In this document: piece by piece, positions 1-11,532 of the stretch
How the letters are laid out: every line of letters starts with the position of its first letter
Position numbering within the stretch: the first letter of the stretch is position 1
Notes under the pieces: model-generated
The model's database searches: none
The model's input: only the letters and a program-made list of their open reading frames with translations
Told to the model about the DNA's origin: nothing
Program-made: the position numbers and the translations under genes
Source: Amborella trichopoda
Taxonomy: Eukaryota; Streptophyta; Magnoliopsida; Amborellales; Amborellaceae
Direction: 5' to 3'
NCBI RefSeq assembly: GCF_000471905.2
Contig: NW_006499563.1
Location: 5,707,356-5,771,355, forward strand
Length of the DNA stretch: 64,000 bases

Positions 1-1382
1 ATAGGCTCAAGCAAGAATGAAAATTTTATTGAATCCGCAAAGAATGAATCGAGCGTCTAGAGCCGCCTTTTTACAATGATGCAGTGGCTGTTTATATAGA
101 ATTGTGAGCAAACATGGGTGGATTGATCAAAATTAGACCTAATTACTGAAAATTATGATTTAATAGAATTAAAGGAAATTCTAAAAGTGGGTGAAAAAGG
201 ACTGTTTTACACTTACCTAACAATGTCTGGAACAGTCCCTACTGCTGCCCGAGATCTTGCGTGATCTTTCATGGCAGACCCGAGCGTGTTCTGATGCCCA
301 TTGGATCAAAAGATGAATATTTTCTTATAGGGCTCGTCATGGCAATCGATTTGACACCAATTTCGAGCCATGGATCGTGTTTCAAACCATGTTCATGAGA
401 CTTGAAATTTGCTTGAATCTTGAAAACTTTGGATTTTTGATGCACTCGTTCCTTGTGTTTTTCTATGATTCTTTTCATCTTAATGCACTAAGTATGGCGT
501 CACGATTGTGTGGCAACAAACGGGACATGATTTGGAGTCTGAACGAAGATTTTGCAACTTTTGCTTTTTAACCAGAATCTTGAATCCGGCGGCTGAAATT
601 TCAGTTACTTCGTCGGCTTTCATGCATGAAATATGACCTTCCATCATGTACGAGGTTCAGACCAATGACAGCCTTGGACCTTACGCACATAATGGAATTA
701 GTTTCGCGTTGATCCGTTTTATTAGCGTCCTGATTTGGTCCATCGAGCGAGGCGTGTCGCTGCTGAATTTTCTGTAATTTCTTTTCAAACTGACAACTTC
801 TCTCTAGTTTTTTTCTCTGGTTGGACATCATCACAGGGCGTACCACATATCGAATCGCTTGTCTCAAAGAGCCGGACACACTCACAAAATTTGTGCACGA
901 TCTAACTCGGGACGAGTGAGATATGGGCTCCGAAAGTGAATGCCCGTGATTATGAAAACAACCACCTTTAATGGTGTTTTGTGCAGTGAGGCCACACGGG
1001 AAAAGTGTGCGGCCCTTCTTGTTTCAATGTTTTACTCATATCTTTGTCCTAGAGTGTCTGAATAAGCCGAAACTTGACCCATAGGGGTTTCCGACCATGT
1101 TAGATCCAATGGCTATGGTGCCACAGTGATTTGAGACATCAAAAATATAGTTCCAGTGGTAGCGTCCATTTTAGGGTGCTAGAGTCCATTTTTTCAAAAA
1201 CTGTTCCTTTGTTTTTACTGCCTTAGACATGTTGGAATGCTCCAAAACTTGACAGGTGGTCTTTTCTTAAGATCTTGACCTATTTTGGGGTCATTGCAAG
1301 ACTATTGATAATTCCACTGCTTTGTAGGCTTTATTGACCTACTTCCTATCAGGACGAAGATGCTGAAAAATATGCTCAAACA
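1..1382 (-). mobile_element. Ogre-like LTR, copy A (truncated by window edge)
   Basis: This matches, on the minus strand, the first 1.4 kb of the LTRs at 3051-6011 (minus), 45251-48501 (plus) and 60527-63925 (plus). Its outer end is set by the conserved junction GGGGCAAGC|TGTTTGA, read on the minus strand at about 1390-1376. The TATA box (91-98) and an AATAAA signal (25-30) are both kept. Only U3 and the start of R lie in the window. In element orientation this is the 3' LTR of the deletion derivative that has LTR B as its 5' LTR. Confidence 0.8.
91..98 (-). promoter_or_regulatory. TATA box of Ogre LTR copy A
   Basis: The minus strand reads TATATAAA at the same LTR position as in the copies near 4712, 46560 and 61828. 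A poly(A) signal follows about 65 bases downstream, the usual plant LTR spacing. Confidence 0.6.
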
Positions 1383-1829
1383 GCTTGCCCCTATGAATGT
1401 TGTGCTTCAAGATATGCAAGAAGGACAATCATTCGGAAAGTTTCCTTCGTCTTTTACTTTTTTTCTTCCTAGTCGCAGGAGCACATGAACGCCGAGAAGA
1501 TTCACGTCATGTTGTAACTAGGTTGTTCAGACGTAGGGATGCATTGTTCGCAAGTCTGTTCGTGGAGACTTTAGGGGGAGCAGAGACAAAGTAACGACAT
1601 TGTTTTCTGCTACACCAGGTTTAATTTTGACGTTTAGAGTACCCTTATGGGTCTCATCTATCGAGTCCAATCGGGGGTAGGTTCTATTAGTCGATTCGAA
1701 AGGTCTGGTCGTACCGGCTAGATGAGCTAACGTCTTTGACATATTCTTCCCTGACTTTATTAGTTTCCTGCCTTGGAGGGATGATGACTAGGCTACTTTG
1801 TCACCTAGCCTCATGGAGAGAGGAATGCA

Positions 1830-2126
1830 CATTTCATGCTTGGGGAGACATGCACATTTCATGCATAGGGAGAGGGTCCTTGAAGAAGGATAAGGCATGC
1901 ACATTTCATGCATGGGGAGAGGGTCTTTGAAGAACAATATGGCATGCACATTTCATGCATGGGGAGAGGGTCCTTAAAGAAGGATACGGCATGCACGTTT
2001 CAAACATGGGGAGAGGGTCCTTGAAGAAGGATAAGGCATGCACGTTTCATGCATGGGGAGAGGGTCCTTTAAGAAGGATAAGGCATGCACATTTCATGCA
2101 TGGGGAGAGGGTCCTTGAAGAAGGAT
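1830..2126. repeat. 47-bp tandem repeat, about six copies
   Basis: The unit contains GCATGCACATTTCATGCATG followed by GGGAGAGGGTCCTTGAAGAA, and recurs every 47 bases with few changes. The first half is nearly self-complementary (GCATGCA...TGCATG). Copy B has a single related unit near 6481. The array belongs to the Ogre 3' non-coding region just before the 3' LTR. Confidence 0.85.
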
Positions 2127-2149
2127 AATGACTGGGCTATGTTGTCATG

Positions 2150-2855
2150 CAGCCTTAATGAAGGATGTCGACTGGGCTACCTGTTCACCTAAGACTGAAG
2201 AAGGATGTCGATTGGGCTACCTGTTCATCTAGGACTGGAGAAGGACGTCGATTGGGCTACCTGTTCACTCAGGACTAGAAAAGGACATCGACTAGGCTAC
2301 CTGTTCACCCAAGACTGGAGAAGGACGTTGACTGGGCTACCTGTTCACCCAGGACTAGAGAAGGACATCGGTTGAGCTACCTATTCACCCAGAACTGAAG
2401 AAGGACGTCAACTAGGCTACCTGTTCACCCACGACTGAAGAAGGACATCGACTGGGCTACCTGTTCACTCAGGACTGAAGAAGGACGTCAAATGGGCTTC
2501 ATGTTCACCAAGGACAGAACAAGGACGTCAATTGGGCTACTTGTTCACCCAGAACTAGAGAAAGATGTCGACCGGGCTCCTTGTTCACCAAGGATCGAAG
2601 AAGGGCGTCGACTAAGCTACATGTTCATCCAGGACCTAGAGAAGGACATCGACTGGGCTACATGTTCATCCAGGACTAGAGAAGGACATTGACTGAGCTA
2701 CCTGTCTACCTAAGACTGGAGAAGGGCGTTGATTAGGCAACCTCTTCTCCCAAGATTGGAGAAGGATGTCGACTAGGCTACCTGTTCACCAGGGATTAGA
2801 GAAGGATGTCGACTGGGCTACTTATTCACCCAGGACTGAAGAAGGAAGATGAGGG
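2150..2855. repeat. 40-bp tandem repeat, about 17 copies
   Basis: The unit core is AAGGACGTCGACTGGGCTAC followed by CTGTTCACCCAGGACTGGAG, with a period of exactly 40 bases (for example 2241, 2281, 2321). Homologous units lie at 6545-6803. The plus-strand 3' region of the full-length element (59431-60526) shows no such array. Confidence 0.9.
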
Positions 2856-3030
2856 ATGATTTTAGGATGGAAAAAGGAAATAATGACAATAAAGAGAAGG
2901 CAAGAAAGAAGACAAAATTTTACTTTTGTTTCTGTTTTTTTTTAAGGAAGATTAGATGAAAAGATTATGAAAGCATAAAATAAAAGAAGAAACTAGCCAA
3001 ACAAGAACTATCCGACAAAGGGGTAGTAAG

Positions 3031-3048
3031 TCCCCAGTGGAGTCCCCA
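3031..3048 (-). other. Primer-binding site of Ogre LTR B
   Basis: The minus strand reads TGGGGACTCCACTGGGGA directly after the LTR. It fits the tRNA-Arg-type PBS known for Ogre/Tat elements (TGGCGACTCCACTGGGGA) with one mismatch. The tRNA assignment is from memory and is probable rather than proven. Confidence 0.7.
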
Positions 3049-3814
3049 AGCTAGTTAGGTGCCTCGATCTTGCCCTCCGGATCCTTAATGATCTGACAAC
3101 ATGCGTCTCGATTTTTGAGAGAATCCCCAGAACGCTTCTGAGATTGCTCTCTCAGGAGCCTTGTTCGAGAACAGGGGCAGGTGTTACCAACCAGTGAGAG
3201 AGGAATTTTGAAGGTGGGTTCGAGACTAAGTCAGGCTGGCTCACGTGGGCGCCCTCTTAGATCACGAAGAAAGCCCCCCAGTAATAAAACTTGTTCAGAA
3301 TCGCCTCCCTTGGCTCTTATTCTTCTTGTTTTCTATAATCACACACATATATGGCAATGGTTGTAAGATGGGTGGGTCAGACCTCACCCTTTTCCTCTTT
3401 GATGAACGTACACAAGGATGTGCATTCAAAAAGAAGAAGATAAGAAAGATGGGGGAGGGAAGAGTTTGACTGAGCGAGAGGATCAAGCTAGCGAGTAACT
3501 GGCCTGACCTGGCAGAAAAACGGGCTCGGTACTAAGACCTACTCACGGGATCACTACTAGACGTCATCACCAATATGGACTAGCTAAGTATGATGATAAT
3601 ATGTCCTAGCAATAAAGCAGGCCAAGTAATCCTGAAACACCAACATTACGGCTAGACTATAAGACTTTCATGAGAGGCTAACCTCAATCCCACTTAGTCG
3701 AAGGAAAGAAAAGCAGCGTGGTGGCTATGGGGGAAAGAATGGCGTAAGAGAAGAAGGGAATAGACAGAGGGAGGGAGAAGAAATGAGAGGATAAAAGAGA
3801 GAGAGAAGGAAATA

Positions 3815-4440
3815 CAATCTGCGCTAAACATTACCGACCGTATTAGAAGAGAAGAGAGAAAACAGTCGGCGCTAGCCTTTATCGACTATGTCAGATGAGA
3901 AGAGGGGAAGAGAAGAGAATCACCCGGTGCTAGGCTTACACCGACTGCAATTGGAGAGAAGCAAGGGAGAGAGATCGAGATGGCGCTAGGCTTCACCGAT
4001 TGACACAAAAGAGAGACAAATCAAACCGGTGCTAGGCTTCACCAATTGTGATAAGAGAGAAGAGGGAAATCCAATAGGCGTTAGGGTTCACCGACTGTTA
4101 AGGAAGAGTGGAGAGAGAAATCCAACCGGCATTAGGATTAAGGAAGAGGAGAGAGAAAACCCCACTCAGTGTTGGAATGAGGGACGAAGAGGAGAGAGAA
4201 AACCCCACCTGGTGTTGGGATGAAGGAGGAAGAGGAGAGAGAAAACCCCACCTGATGCTGGGATGAAGGAGGAAGAGGAGAGAGAAAACCCCACCTGGTA
4301 TTGGGAATGAAGGAAGAGGAGAGAGAACCACACCCGACATTGGGAATGAGAGAGAGGAGAACTAATCGACACTGGGAATGAGAGAGAGAAGAACCAACCG
4401 ACACTAGGATTGTGCTAATTGTGATGGAGGAAAGAGAGAG
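3815..4440 (-). repeat. Hairpin-type tandem array in LTR B
   Basis: Units of about 45-55 bases alternate a pyrimidine-rich stretch (minus strand TTTTCTCTCTCTTC) with short inverted repeats such as GGTGCTAGGCTTCACCGA (plus strand). It corresponds to the arrays at 46816-47695 and 62140-63122. Part of it (4140-4330) has expanded a different variant with core CACCTGGTGTTGGGATGAAG. Confidence 0.7.
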
Positions 4441-4708
4441 AAATGAGAGAAGAGAGAGAAAGAGATTAAGGTGAGAAGAAGGAGAGAAAAAAGGAGGAAA
4501 GAGAAAGAGGGTATGAGAGAGAAAGATGGGACGAGAGAGAAAGAGGGGACGAGAGAGAAAGTTACCTGCTTGAAGGGTATCGACCCTTTTCTTCACTCTC
4601 CTCTCTCTCTCTCCAAGACGTACTCACAAGCTCAAGTAAGAATGGAAATTTCTATTGAATGATCTCGCGAATGAACCGAGGGGTCTCTTATTATTTAGGT
4701 TGGCATGC

Positions 4709-4716
4709 TTATATAG
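4709..4716 (-). promoter_or_regulatory. TATA box of Ogre LTR copy B
   Basis: The minus strand reads CTATATAA at the conserved LTR position, in line with the TATATAAA boxes of the other copies. Confidence 0.55.
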
Positions 4717-6544
4717 AATTGGGCCCAAACATGGGAGGATGCCCAAAAACTAATTAAATTGATGATAATTATAATTTAATTGATTTTAAAGAAATTCTAA
4801 AAATGGGTGCAAAAGGATTGTTTTGCCCCTGCCTAATAATATGTGGAATCCCAAAACAGTCCCTATTGTTGCCCTAGATCTATCGTGGCTGACCCGAGGT
4901 TGTTCTGATGCCTGTTTGATCGAAAGATTATTGTTTCCTTCTGGGGCTCGGCATGACGATCATTTTGATACCAACTTCAAGCCATGAATCATGTTTTTGA
5001 GGAATGATCATGAGACTTGAATCTTGGATGAATCTTGAAAACTATGGATCGATTGTGTGCTCATTCTTTGATTTTTCTTCATGATTTCCTCATTGAATCA
5101 CATTGAGCATGTCGTCACGATCATGTTGCCATGAACGTAGCTTGATTTCGTGTCCGGATGAAGATTTTGTCGTCTTGAGTTTTTTGTCAGAATCTTGAAG
5201 TCCAGCAGTCGAAATTTATAGTAGGTTTGATGCCTTTGTTTGTGAAATCCAACCGTTTGTCGTACGCGAGGTACGGACCAGAGATATCATCGAACCTCAC
5301 GCGCATAATGTAATTGGTTTCGTGCCGATCGGATATGCGAGCGTCATGATCTGGCTGCTCAAAGGAGGGGTGTTGCTTTTAAATTTTCTGCAATTTCCTT
5401 TACGGATCAGCGACTTTCATTTAGTTTTTCTCTCTGCTCGAGCATCGTCACAGGGCGTAGCACATATTGAATTATTCGTCTTGATGAGACGAACACGCTC
5501 ACAAAATTTGAGAGCGATCCGACTTGGAACGAGTGAGATATAGGCCCTGAAAGTGACTGCCTGTGACTATAAAAACAACCACCTTCAATGGCGTTTTGGT
5601 GCAGTGAGGCTACACGAGAATAGTGTACGGCCTACCCCTTTTTAGTCTTTTGCCCATAACTTTGTCCTGGAGTGCCAGATTAAACTGAAACTTGACCCAT
5701 AGGGGTTTTTGACTGTGTCGGGTTTAATGACGACGGTCGCACAACTGTTTGACGTACCAAAAGTATCGCCTTAGTTACAGGGTCTATTTCAAGGTGCTAG
5801 AGACTGATTTTACTGAAATGTTTTCTTTGCGTTCATTGCCTTAGATATGTCTGATCGCGATGAAACTTAACAGGTGGTCTTTTGAAGTGCTAATGAAGAT
5901 CTTGACCAATTATGGGGCCATTCTAAGATGGTTAGGAATTTCTACTGTTTTGTAGGATTTATTGACCTGCTTCCTACCGGGGACCAAGGTGTTGAAAAAT
6001 ACGTTCAAATCGCTTGCCCCGCCGAATTTTGTGCTACAAGAGAAGCGAGAAGGAGATTCATTCGGAAAGCTTCCTTCAACTTTTACTTTTTTTCTTCCTA
6101 GTTATAGGACCCCATGAACGCCGAGGCGATTCACGTAATGGTGTAACTAGGCTGCTCAGATGTAGGGATGCATTGTTCACGGGTCCCTTCCGTGGAGACT
6201 TTAGGGGGAGAAGGAAATTTTTTTATGATGTTTGTTTGCTGCTACATCAGGTTTTCTTTTGACGTTCACAGTACCACTATCGGTCTCATCCACCGAGTCA
6301 TGTCAAGGGAAGGTTCTATTAGTCGATCCCGAAGGTCTGGTCACATCGGCTCGCTGAGTTGACGTCTCTGGCAGGTTCTGCCCTCGCTTTGTAAGTTTCT
6401 TGCCTTAGAAGGATGATGACTAAGCAACTTTGTCACCTAGCCTCATGGAAAGAGAGGTCCCTAATAGGAGAAGGAGAGGGCAAGCACATTTCATGTATGG
6501 GGAAAAGGTCCTTGAAGAAGGGATAATGACTGAGCTATGTTGTC

Positions 6545-6803
6545 ACCCAGCCTTGAAGAAGGATGTCGACTGGGCTGCCTGTTCACCTAGGACTGATGAA
6601 GGATGTGGACTAGGCTACCTATTCACCTAGGACTGAAGAAAGAAGTTGACTGGGCTACTTGGTCACCCAGGACTAAAGAAGGAAGTCAACTGGGCTACCT
6701 ATTCACCTAGGATTGAAGAAGGATGTCGACTGTGCTACCTATTCACCCAAGACTGAAGAAGGATGTCGAGCGGGCTACCTGTTTACCCATGACTGAAGAA
6801 GGA
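6545..6803. repeat. 40-bp tandem repeat, about six copies
   Basis: This is the same unit as at 2150-2855 (GGATGTCGACTGGGCTACCT core, 40-base period), at the same place in the Ogre 3' region, but with about a third as many copies. Confidence 0.85.
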
Positions 6804-7179
6804 AAAAGGGGGATGATTTTAACATCTACACCCTACTGGACGTCTTGATGATGAAGGTAGTGCTGGCTGAAGCTGCTTGTTGAGATATGTGCTGCATCGA
6901 CCTGTTTATTGGTCCAAGCGTCCTTTGTGCATTTTCACTTGAACTTGGGAAGAGGTGACTTCTTTTTATTTTTGGGGCTCTTCTACTTATGACCTTTCAT
7001 TCATGTTCACCAGTTTAATCCATTTTCAGTCATGATGCCCTTTCGAGTTTTCATCGTGCCCGGGATTTTATTCACAGAACTATTTTACTCATGTTTTCGT
7101 GACCATGCCCATTCATCATTTTTAGTCATAGCGTTCACTTGTTAAGGTATACACTATGACCGTTATTCCTTTTTTTTTT

Positions 7180-8345
7180 ATGCAGGCGCGTTTAAGGTCA
7201 TGCCTTCGGGACCTGTGCGAAACAGTTTAACATCATGCGGACTAGACATGCACTATGGTTTAAGGTCGTACAACTGGACCATGATGGTGATGAATGGCAG
7301 TCTATGGAGGCCATGGAGTGAGTATGGTGGAGGTTTGACTCACTTGGGGAGAAGGCTCTAGGCTACCTATGAATGATGGGTGATGTATGAAATGTGAGTG
7401 GGCGATGATGACCCACTAACTTACAACAAGTTTAGATGGCGAGATGGTTCGCCTTTTCGTGAGCATGGGTAAGAATCACTGGGGAATGATGTATGGTGAT
7501 GAAGTGAATGGACTCAGCGGAGAGGTAATGAAATTGGCACGCACACACTAACAAGTAGGTTAGGGAAGGAGTGAGTGAAGTTGCACGTAAAGGCATGTGC
7601 ACATATGTGGGGGTAAGTTTATGGTCATACCTCCTGGACTTGAGCGAAGCAGTTTATCGTCGTGCTAGCTAGGATGTGCATTGTGGTTTAAGGTCATACA
7701 ACTGGATGGCGGTTATGCAATGTAAAGTCATACAACTAGGATCGTGCAGTTTAAGGTCGTACAACTAGACCTTCGCTATAGTTTAAGGTCATATAGTTCG
7801 GATCATGGTACTGAACCTTTTATCGTCATGCAGCTAGGATGTGCACTATGGTCTAAGGTCATACAGCTGGACCATGGTTATGCAGTTTAAAGTCATACAA
7901 CTAGAACAATGCAGTTTAAGGTCGTGCAACTAGACCTCTGCTACAGTTTAAGATCATATAGTTCAAACCATGGAGTTTAGGGTCATGCATCTAGACCATC
8001 GTTATAGTTTAAGGTCATATAGTTCGAATCGTGACTACGCAGTTTAAAGCCATGCAGTTTAAGGTCATGCAACTAGACGTCTGATAGTTTAAGGTCATAT
8101 GACTATGGTGTTTAGGGTTGTGCATCTAGACCATCGTTATAGTTTAAGGTCATATAGTTCGGACCATGGAGTTTAGGGTCATGCATCTAGACCATCACTA
8201 TGGTTTAAGGTCATATAGTTCGGACCATGGAGTTTAGGGTCATGCTTCTAGACCATCGCTATAGTTTAAGGTCATATAGTTCATACCATGGCATGGAGTT
8301 TAAGGTCATGCATCTAGACCATCTCTATAGTTCAAGGTCATACAC
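7180..8345. repeat. Tandem array of about 30-bp subunits (AAGGTCATATAGTTC type)
   Basis: Subunits such as TTTAAGGTCATATAGTTCGG and GTTTAGGGTCATGCATCTAG alternate, giving a composite period near 61 bases over most of 7920-8340. Related single units begin near 7190, with unique sequence at 7290-7620. It is the inverted counterpart of 58179-59430, where a three-subunit composite dominates instead. Confidence 0.8.
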
Positions 8346-8379
8346 AAGCAGAGGGCTCAAAGGGAAATGGTGCTCTAAT

Positions 8380-8610
8380 GAAGGATGACCATCAGAGGCG
8401 GACCTCACCAGGGTTTAAGGGGGTAAGCATACTCTCTGGGGTGAAAGATGAGGCTGACCTCCTGGGGATGAGATAGCTTAGTGCGAGACAGACCCACTGG
8501 GAATTAGAGAGTTAAAAATGATCCTAACTACACTGAGGATAATGGGATGTAGTAGTGGCGTGACTCCTACTAGGGGATGAAGGATAGCTTCCTGACTCCA
8601 TTAGGGAGGT
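8380..8610 (-). repeat. PBS-like motif cluster in the 3' region
   Basis: The plus strand repeatedly shows PBS-like words: GACCTCCTGGGGATGA (8456-8471), GACCCACTGGGAATT (8491-8505), GACTCCTACTAGGGGATGA (8562-8580), GACTCCATTAGGGA (8593-8606). In element (minus) orientation these are complements of the PBS. It is homologous to 57745-58040. Confidence 0.5.
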
Positions 8611-8734
8611 CTCGGTTTAGGTGCAATGGCCTGGGTGCAAGTCCACTTGGGAGGGCACATCATGGCTTCAGCTTAGAGTAGGTCACAATAGGTTATTTGT
8701 AATATAGCCAGCATCGGGTATAGCGATCATGGTT

Positions 8735-8985
8735 TTTTACGAATGTTAAATCGGTGCTGAGCTCTCAGAAACACAACCGGTGCTGGGTTGCTAAAGAAAA
8801 AATCAGTTGGCGTGGGCCATGACATTGTTTGAACACGAACGTTGCTGAGTCAACCGACGCTAAGGTGATTTGAAACTCCCTCGGTCCCGGGTGACCAGTG
8901 CTAGGGTTGTTTGGAATCCACCTGGCGCTAAGTCAACCTATGCTAAAGTGGTTCGAAACTCACCCGGCGCTGGGCATGGATCGAT
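8735..8985. repeat. Degenerate repeats with CCGGTGCTGGG core
   Basis: The words CGGTGCTGAG, CCGGTGCTGGG, CAGTGCTAGGG, TGGCGCTAAG and CCGGCGCTGGG recur about every 40 bases. The same core appears in the LTR hairpin arrays of this family and in the chromovirus-like LTR at 12825-13270. Confidence 0.5.
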
Positions 8986-9900
8986 GAGATTTACCTCGGT
9001 CCTCGACTCAAAGCTCGACCTAGCTCATCGTTGCTTGGCTTCCTTTGGGCGCAAATGGAATTCCTAGTTTCTAAGAACCATTTGAGGGCAGTGTAGTTTA
9101 TATAAGGGGGTAAAATCCCATTTTCCCTTACTCTTCACCAAGGGTAAAAGAAAACTTAAGCAAACGTTTTCTGTAACAGTGAAGAGAGGGTGCCCAATTG
9201 AAGTTTCGGCTAGCAATGAGACTTCAGCAAAAGTTTTGCAGGGAAGGTTTTTCGGCAGACAACGAGAACGGTTTTTGCAGGGAATACCTTCAGCGGTCAA
9301 ACTTTGCTAAGAATTCGATGAAGTTGTAGAGAAAACAGCGGGGAAAGGAAAGTTCTTCGGGGATTTTTTCGGGAAACAGAAGAGGTTCTAGCTATAATTT
9401 TTTTTTCTGGTAGAAGAAGCGGGAAACTCAGCAGTGAGTATTTCCGCATCTCTTGAGAGTTTTCTGAGAATCCTTTGAGGGGTTTTTTGAAGGTTGTGGT
9501 ATCTTTCCGACACTATTCGTGGTGATGCCGAGGATTTGCCGAAAATTTTCGATGAGGTTCTGGTGACGCTCAAGGCCAAAAAATTTGTAGGTTTCCGGCC
9601 ATATAGCAGAAGTTCCGACGGAAGATGAACAGTCACAGGAGGTGGGCCATACGATTGTAGGAGGTGAACCGTCATGGGGAAGGCATACAGTTGCGGAAGA
9701 CGTAGTGACGGTTAGCCATCGCTCATGTGTCAGGCGGCGCCGAAAGACATGGCGACAGTTGTCCGTCGACACGACTGATTTCGAGGTGTCACGTCTAGGA
9801 TTCGTGGCACGTGTGAGAGATTCACTCACAAGCGACACTGGCCTTTGAAAAGCTCTGTCGGCTCCCGGTGTTGGCAATCTCAGCTGGCGTTGTGAATGTG

Positions 9901-10634
9901 GTCTTCCAGATCACACTATATCACTATAACATGTCATATCTTTTACTTCAAATGCAATAGTGAAATTTTTTTATGCGTGAATACTTCTTCCTCTTCACCA
10001 TATTATTTTTCTTTGCTATTTTTTGATCAAACTATTATATCAATGCTTCCATAAATTTCCAACAATATACTCAATGCTAACAATAAACATGCAAGGGTTA
10101 GAAATGAATTTGATATTTTTTCTTAAAAACAAATCACGGGATCCCTTGCTTTTGGGCCAACTACTGTTTAAATTTTTTAAACAAGGACTTCGGCTCGATC
10201 TAACATAACATTAAATTAGCATCACTGAATTCGAAAATGGAAAAAGAAATGATTTGGGGAAGACTCCTCAATCTCTTAGAATATTATGACATTAACTATT
10301 AAAGCTAAGAGAAAAAGATAAAATTGATAAATAAAATTTAAACTGAGCATCCGACAATGCAATGTGGAACACCTTCCATAAATAATTATGCATATAATTC
10401 ACAAAGCCCAAAAGATCTTATTATGATAATGCGATATCATGCAGCTGTTTTTTATTAAAAAATGGTAGGCTTCTTGGATTTTCTTCATTAAGAACTAGTA
10501 TAAGCGGGATAAGTATTTAATAAGAAATCGATGCAGTTTCCGCTAATATCCTTTTCAATTATAAGAACCTGCAATTAACAAGCAAACTAAACGTATCAAT
10601 AGCAAGCAAGTTTAATACATACATAAGTATCAAT
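9901..10634. other. Unassigned AT-rich sequence
   Basis: This lies between the truncated Ogre 3' region and the Copia LTR. No protein similarity, repeat structure or RNA gene is recognised. The right edge (10621-10634) loosely resembles the bases downstream of the Copia PBS at 21080-21105. Confidence 0.4.
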
Positions 10635-11532
10635 TGAAAGAAAGACTATTGTGATCTTGTCAGGGGAATATATTTTTTTAATTTTCTTCTTTTCACCCTT
10701 TTTCTTTTATTTTCTAGATCACTCATAAGTAGTCTTAGTACAATAACTCTTGCTTCAAAGAAAATTAAACTAACAAATCCAATATCTTAAAAACCTTAAT
10801 TCCATTAAACCAATTTCTTTAAACAAAGAAGATATCCACAATTCTTATGCTTGGGAATATAAAACAAATATAATTAAATCTAGCAAGAAACAAAAAGAGA
10901 TTGTCGGAGATTACCTCATCTGGGCTTACTACACCCCACACCGAGTTACCACCATCCAATGACTTGGGATCAATGATCAACCTTCAATCGCAACCGGAAA
11001 AGCAAGTATAGACCAAGCCACACAAATAGAACATGAACCCCTTTGATCACAAACTCAAACCCTAGGTGAATTCCCTTAGTAACCTAGTTTGAGAGAGATA
11101 GATTCTCTTTTTGCTATACCCTAAAGCCCTTAGACATAAATCCATAGTTGATAGATGGGAGAGAGAAGAACCCCATAGCCTAAACCCTTAGGCCCTTTTT
11201 ACAATGTGGGAGAGAGAGAGATATCAAAGATGAGAGAGTGGGGCGTGCCCCCCTTTGGGCTTTCACGAGAAAGAGAGAGAAACTTTCTTAGAAGAGACAT
11301 AAAAAGATAAGGTGTAAAGATTTTGGGTAGAGACAATCCCTTTTATAGGCTTTAAACAATATTAGGGTTTTCCTTAGCTTGCCTCTTTTTGTGAGATTGA
11401 ATATGAACTATTGATCTTGGTGACTTGTGGGGTGAGAGATTTGAGTGATGCATTCCATAGATGGGCCATCAACATTATGGAAGGTGCTAGAACCTTTAGC
11501 CCCTCTTTCCTTTGACCATTATCTCATCAATA
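10635..11532 (-). mobile_element. Copia 3' LTR, distal part
   Basis: It is closely similar, base for base over about 900 bp, to 21119-22030 and in the same orientation. On the minus strand it ends in TTTCTTTCA at 10635, matching TTTCTGTCA of the 5' LTR. At 11532 homology stops where an Ogre fragment begins. The missing start of this LTR is found at 17113-17309, so the two pieces together probably form one interrupted LTR. No clear target duplication is visible at the outer ends. Confidence 0.65.

Larger units (their letters stand above)
1383..3030 (-). mobile_element. Internal remnant of a deleted Ogre derivative (LTR B to LTR A)
   Basis: Between LTR B and LTR A lie only about 1.67 kb. In element order these are a PBS, about 170 bases of leader (like 48523-48610 of the full element), then 3' non-coding sequence homologous to 6012-6810. 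All of gag-pol is missing. The switch from leader to 3' sequence is near 2870-2950, where homology to copy B stops after the motif GGGATGATTTTA. The 3' part is almost wholly two tandem arrays (47-bp and 40-bp units). No coding capacity is seen. Confidence 0.7.
3051..6011 (-). mobile_element. Ogre-like LTR, copy B (complete, about 2.96 kb)
   Basis: On the minus strand the LTR starts after GGGGCAAGC at 6012 and ends at 3051 just before the PBS. Along its length it parallels the 5' and 3' LTRs of the 18.7-kb element: U3, TATA (4709-4716), a decayed poly(A) signal (TCTATT in place of TTTATT, near 4651), an imperfect hairpin array, and a conserved last 700 bases (3055-3740). 3' non-coding sequence lies on one side and PBS plus leader on the other. 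It is therefore an LTR shared between two tandem Ogre units, most simply explained by LTR-LTR recombination. Confidence 0.8.
6012..9900 (-). mobile_element. 3' non-coding region of an Ogre copy upstream of LTR B
   Basis: Read on the minus strand this follows the same order as 57200-60526 of the full element: short repeats with a GACGGTTCACCTCC-like core, PBS-complement-like array, AAACTGCAT-type tandem array, then the unique stretch leading into the LTR. It ends abruptly near 9900, about where the integrase-proximal side would begin, so pol of this copy is lost. Open frames here (for example 9428-9877 minus) have no recognisable product. Confidence 0.7.

Noticed and set aside
4138..4596. 152-codon minus-strand ORF rich in Leu/Ser/Phe with repeated FIPTPGGVFSLLF-like units
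   Set aside because: It is a translation of the LTR tandem array; a parallel repetitive frame in the same stretch shows the pattern is due to repeat DNA.
9428..9877. 149-codon minus-strand ORF in the Ogre 3' region
   Set aside because: The equivalent part of the 18.7-kb copy (57200-57640) is not open in a matching frame and no domain is seen.
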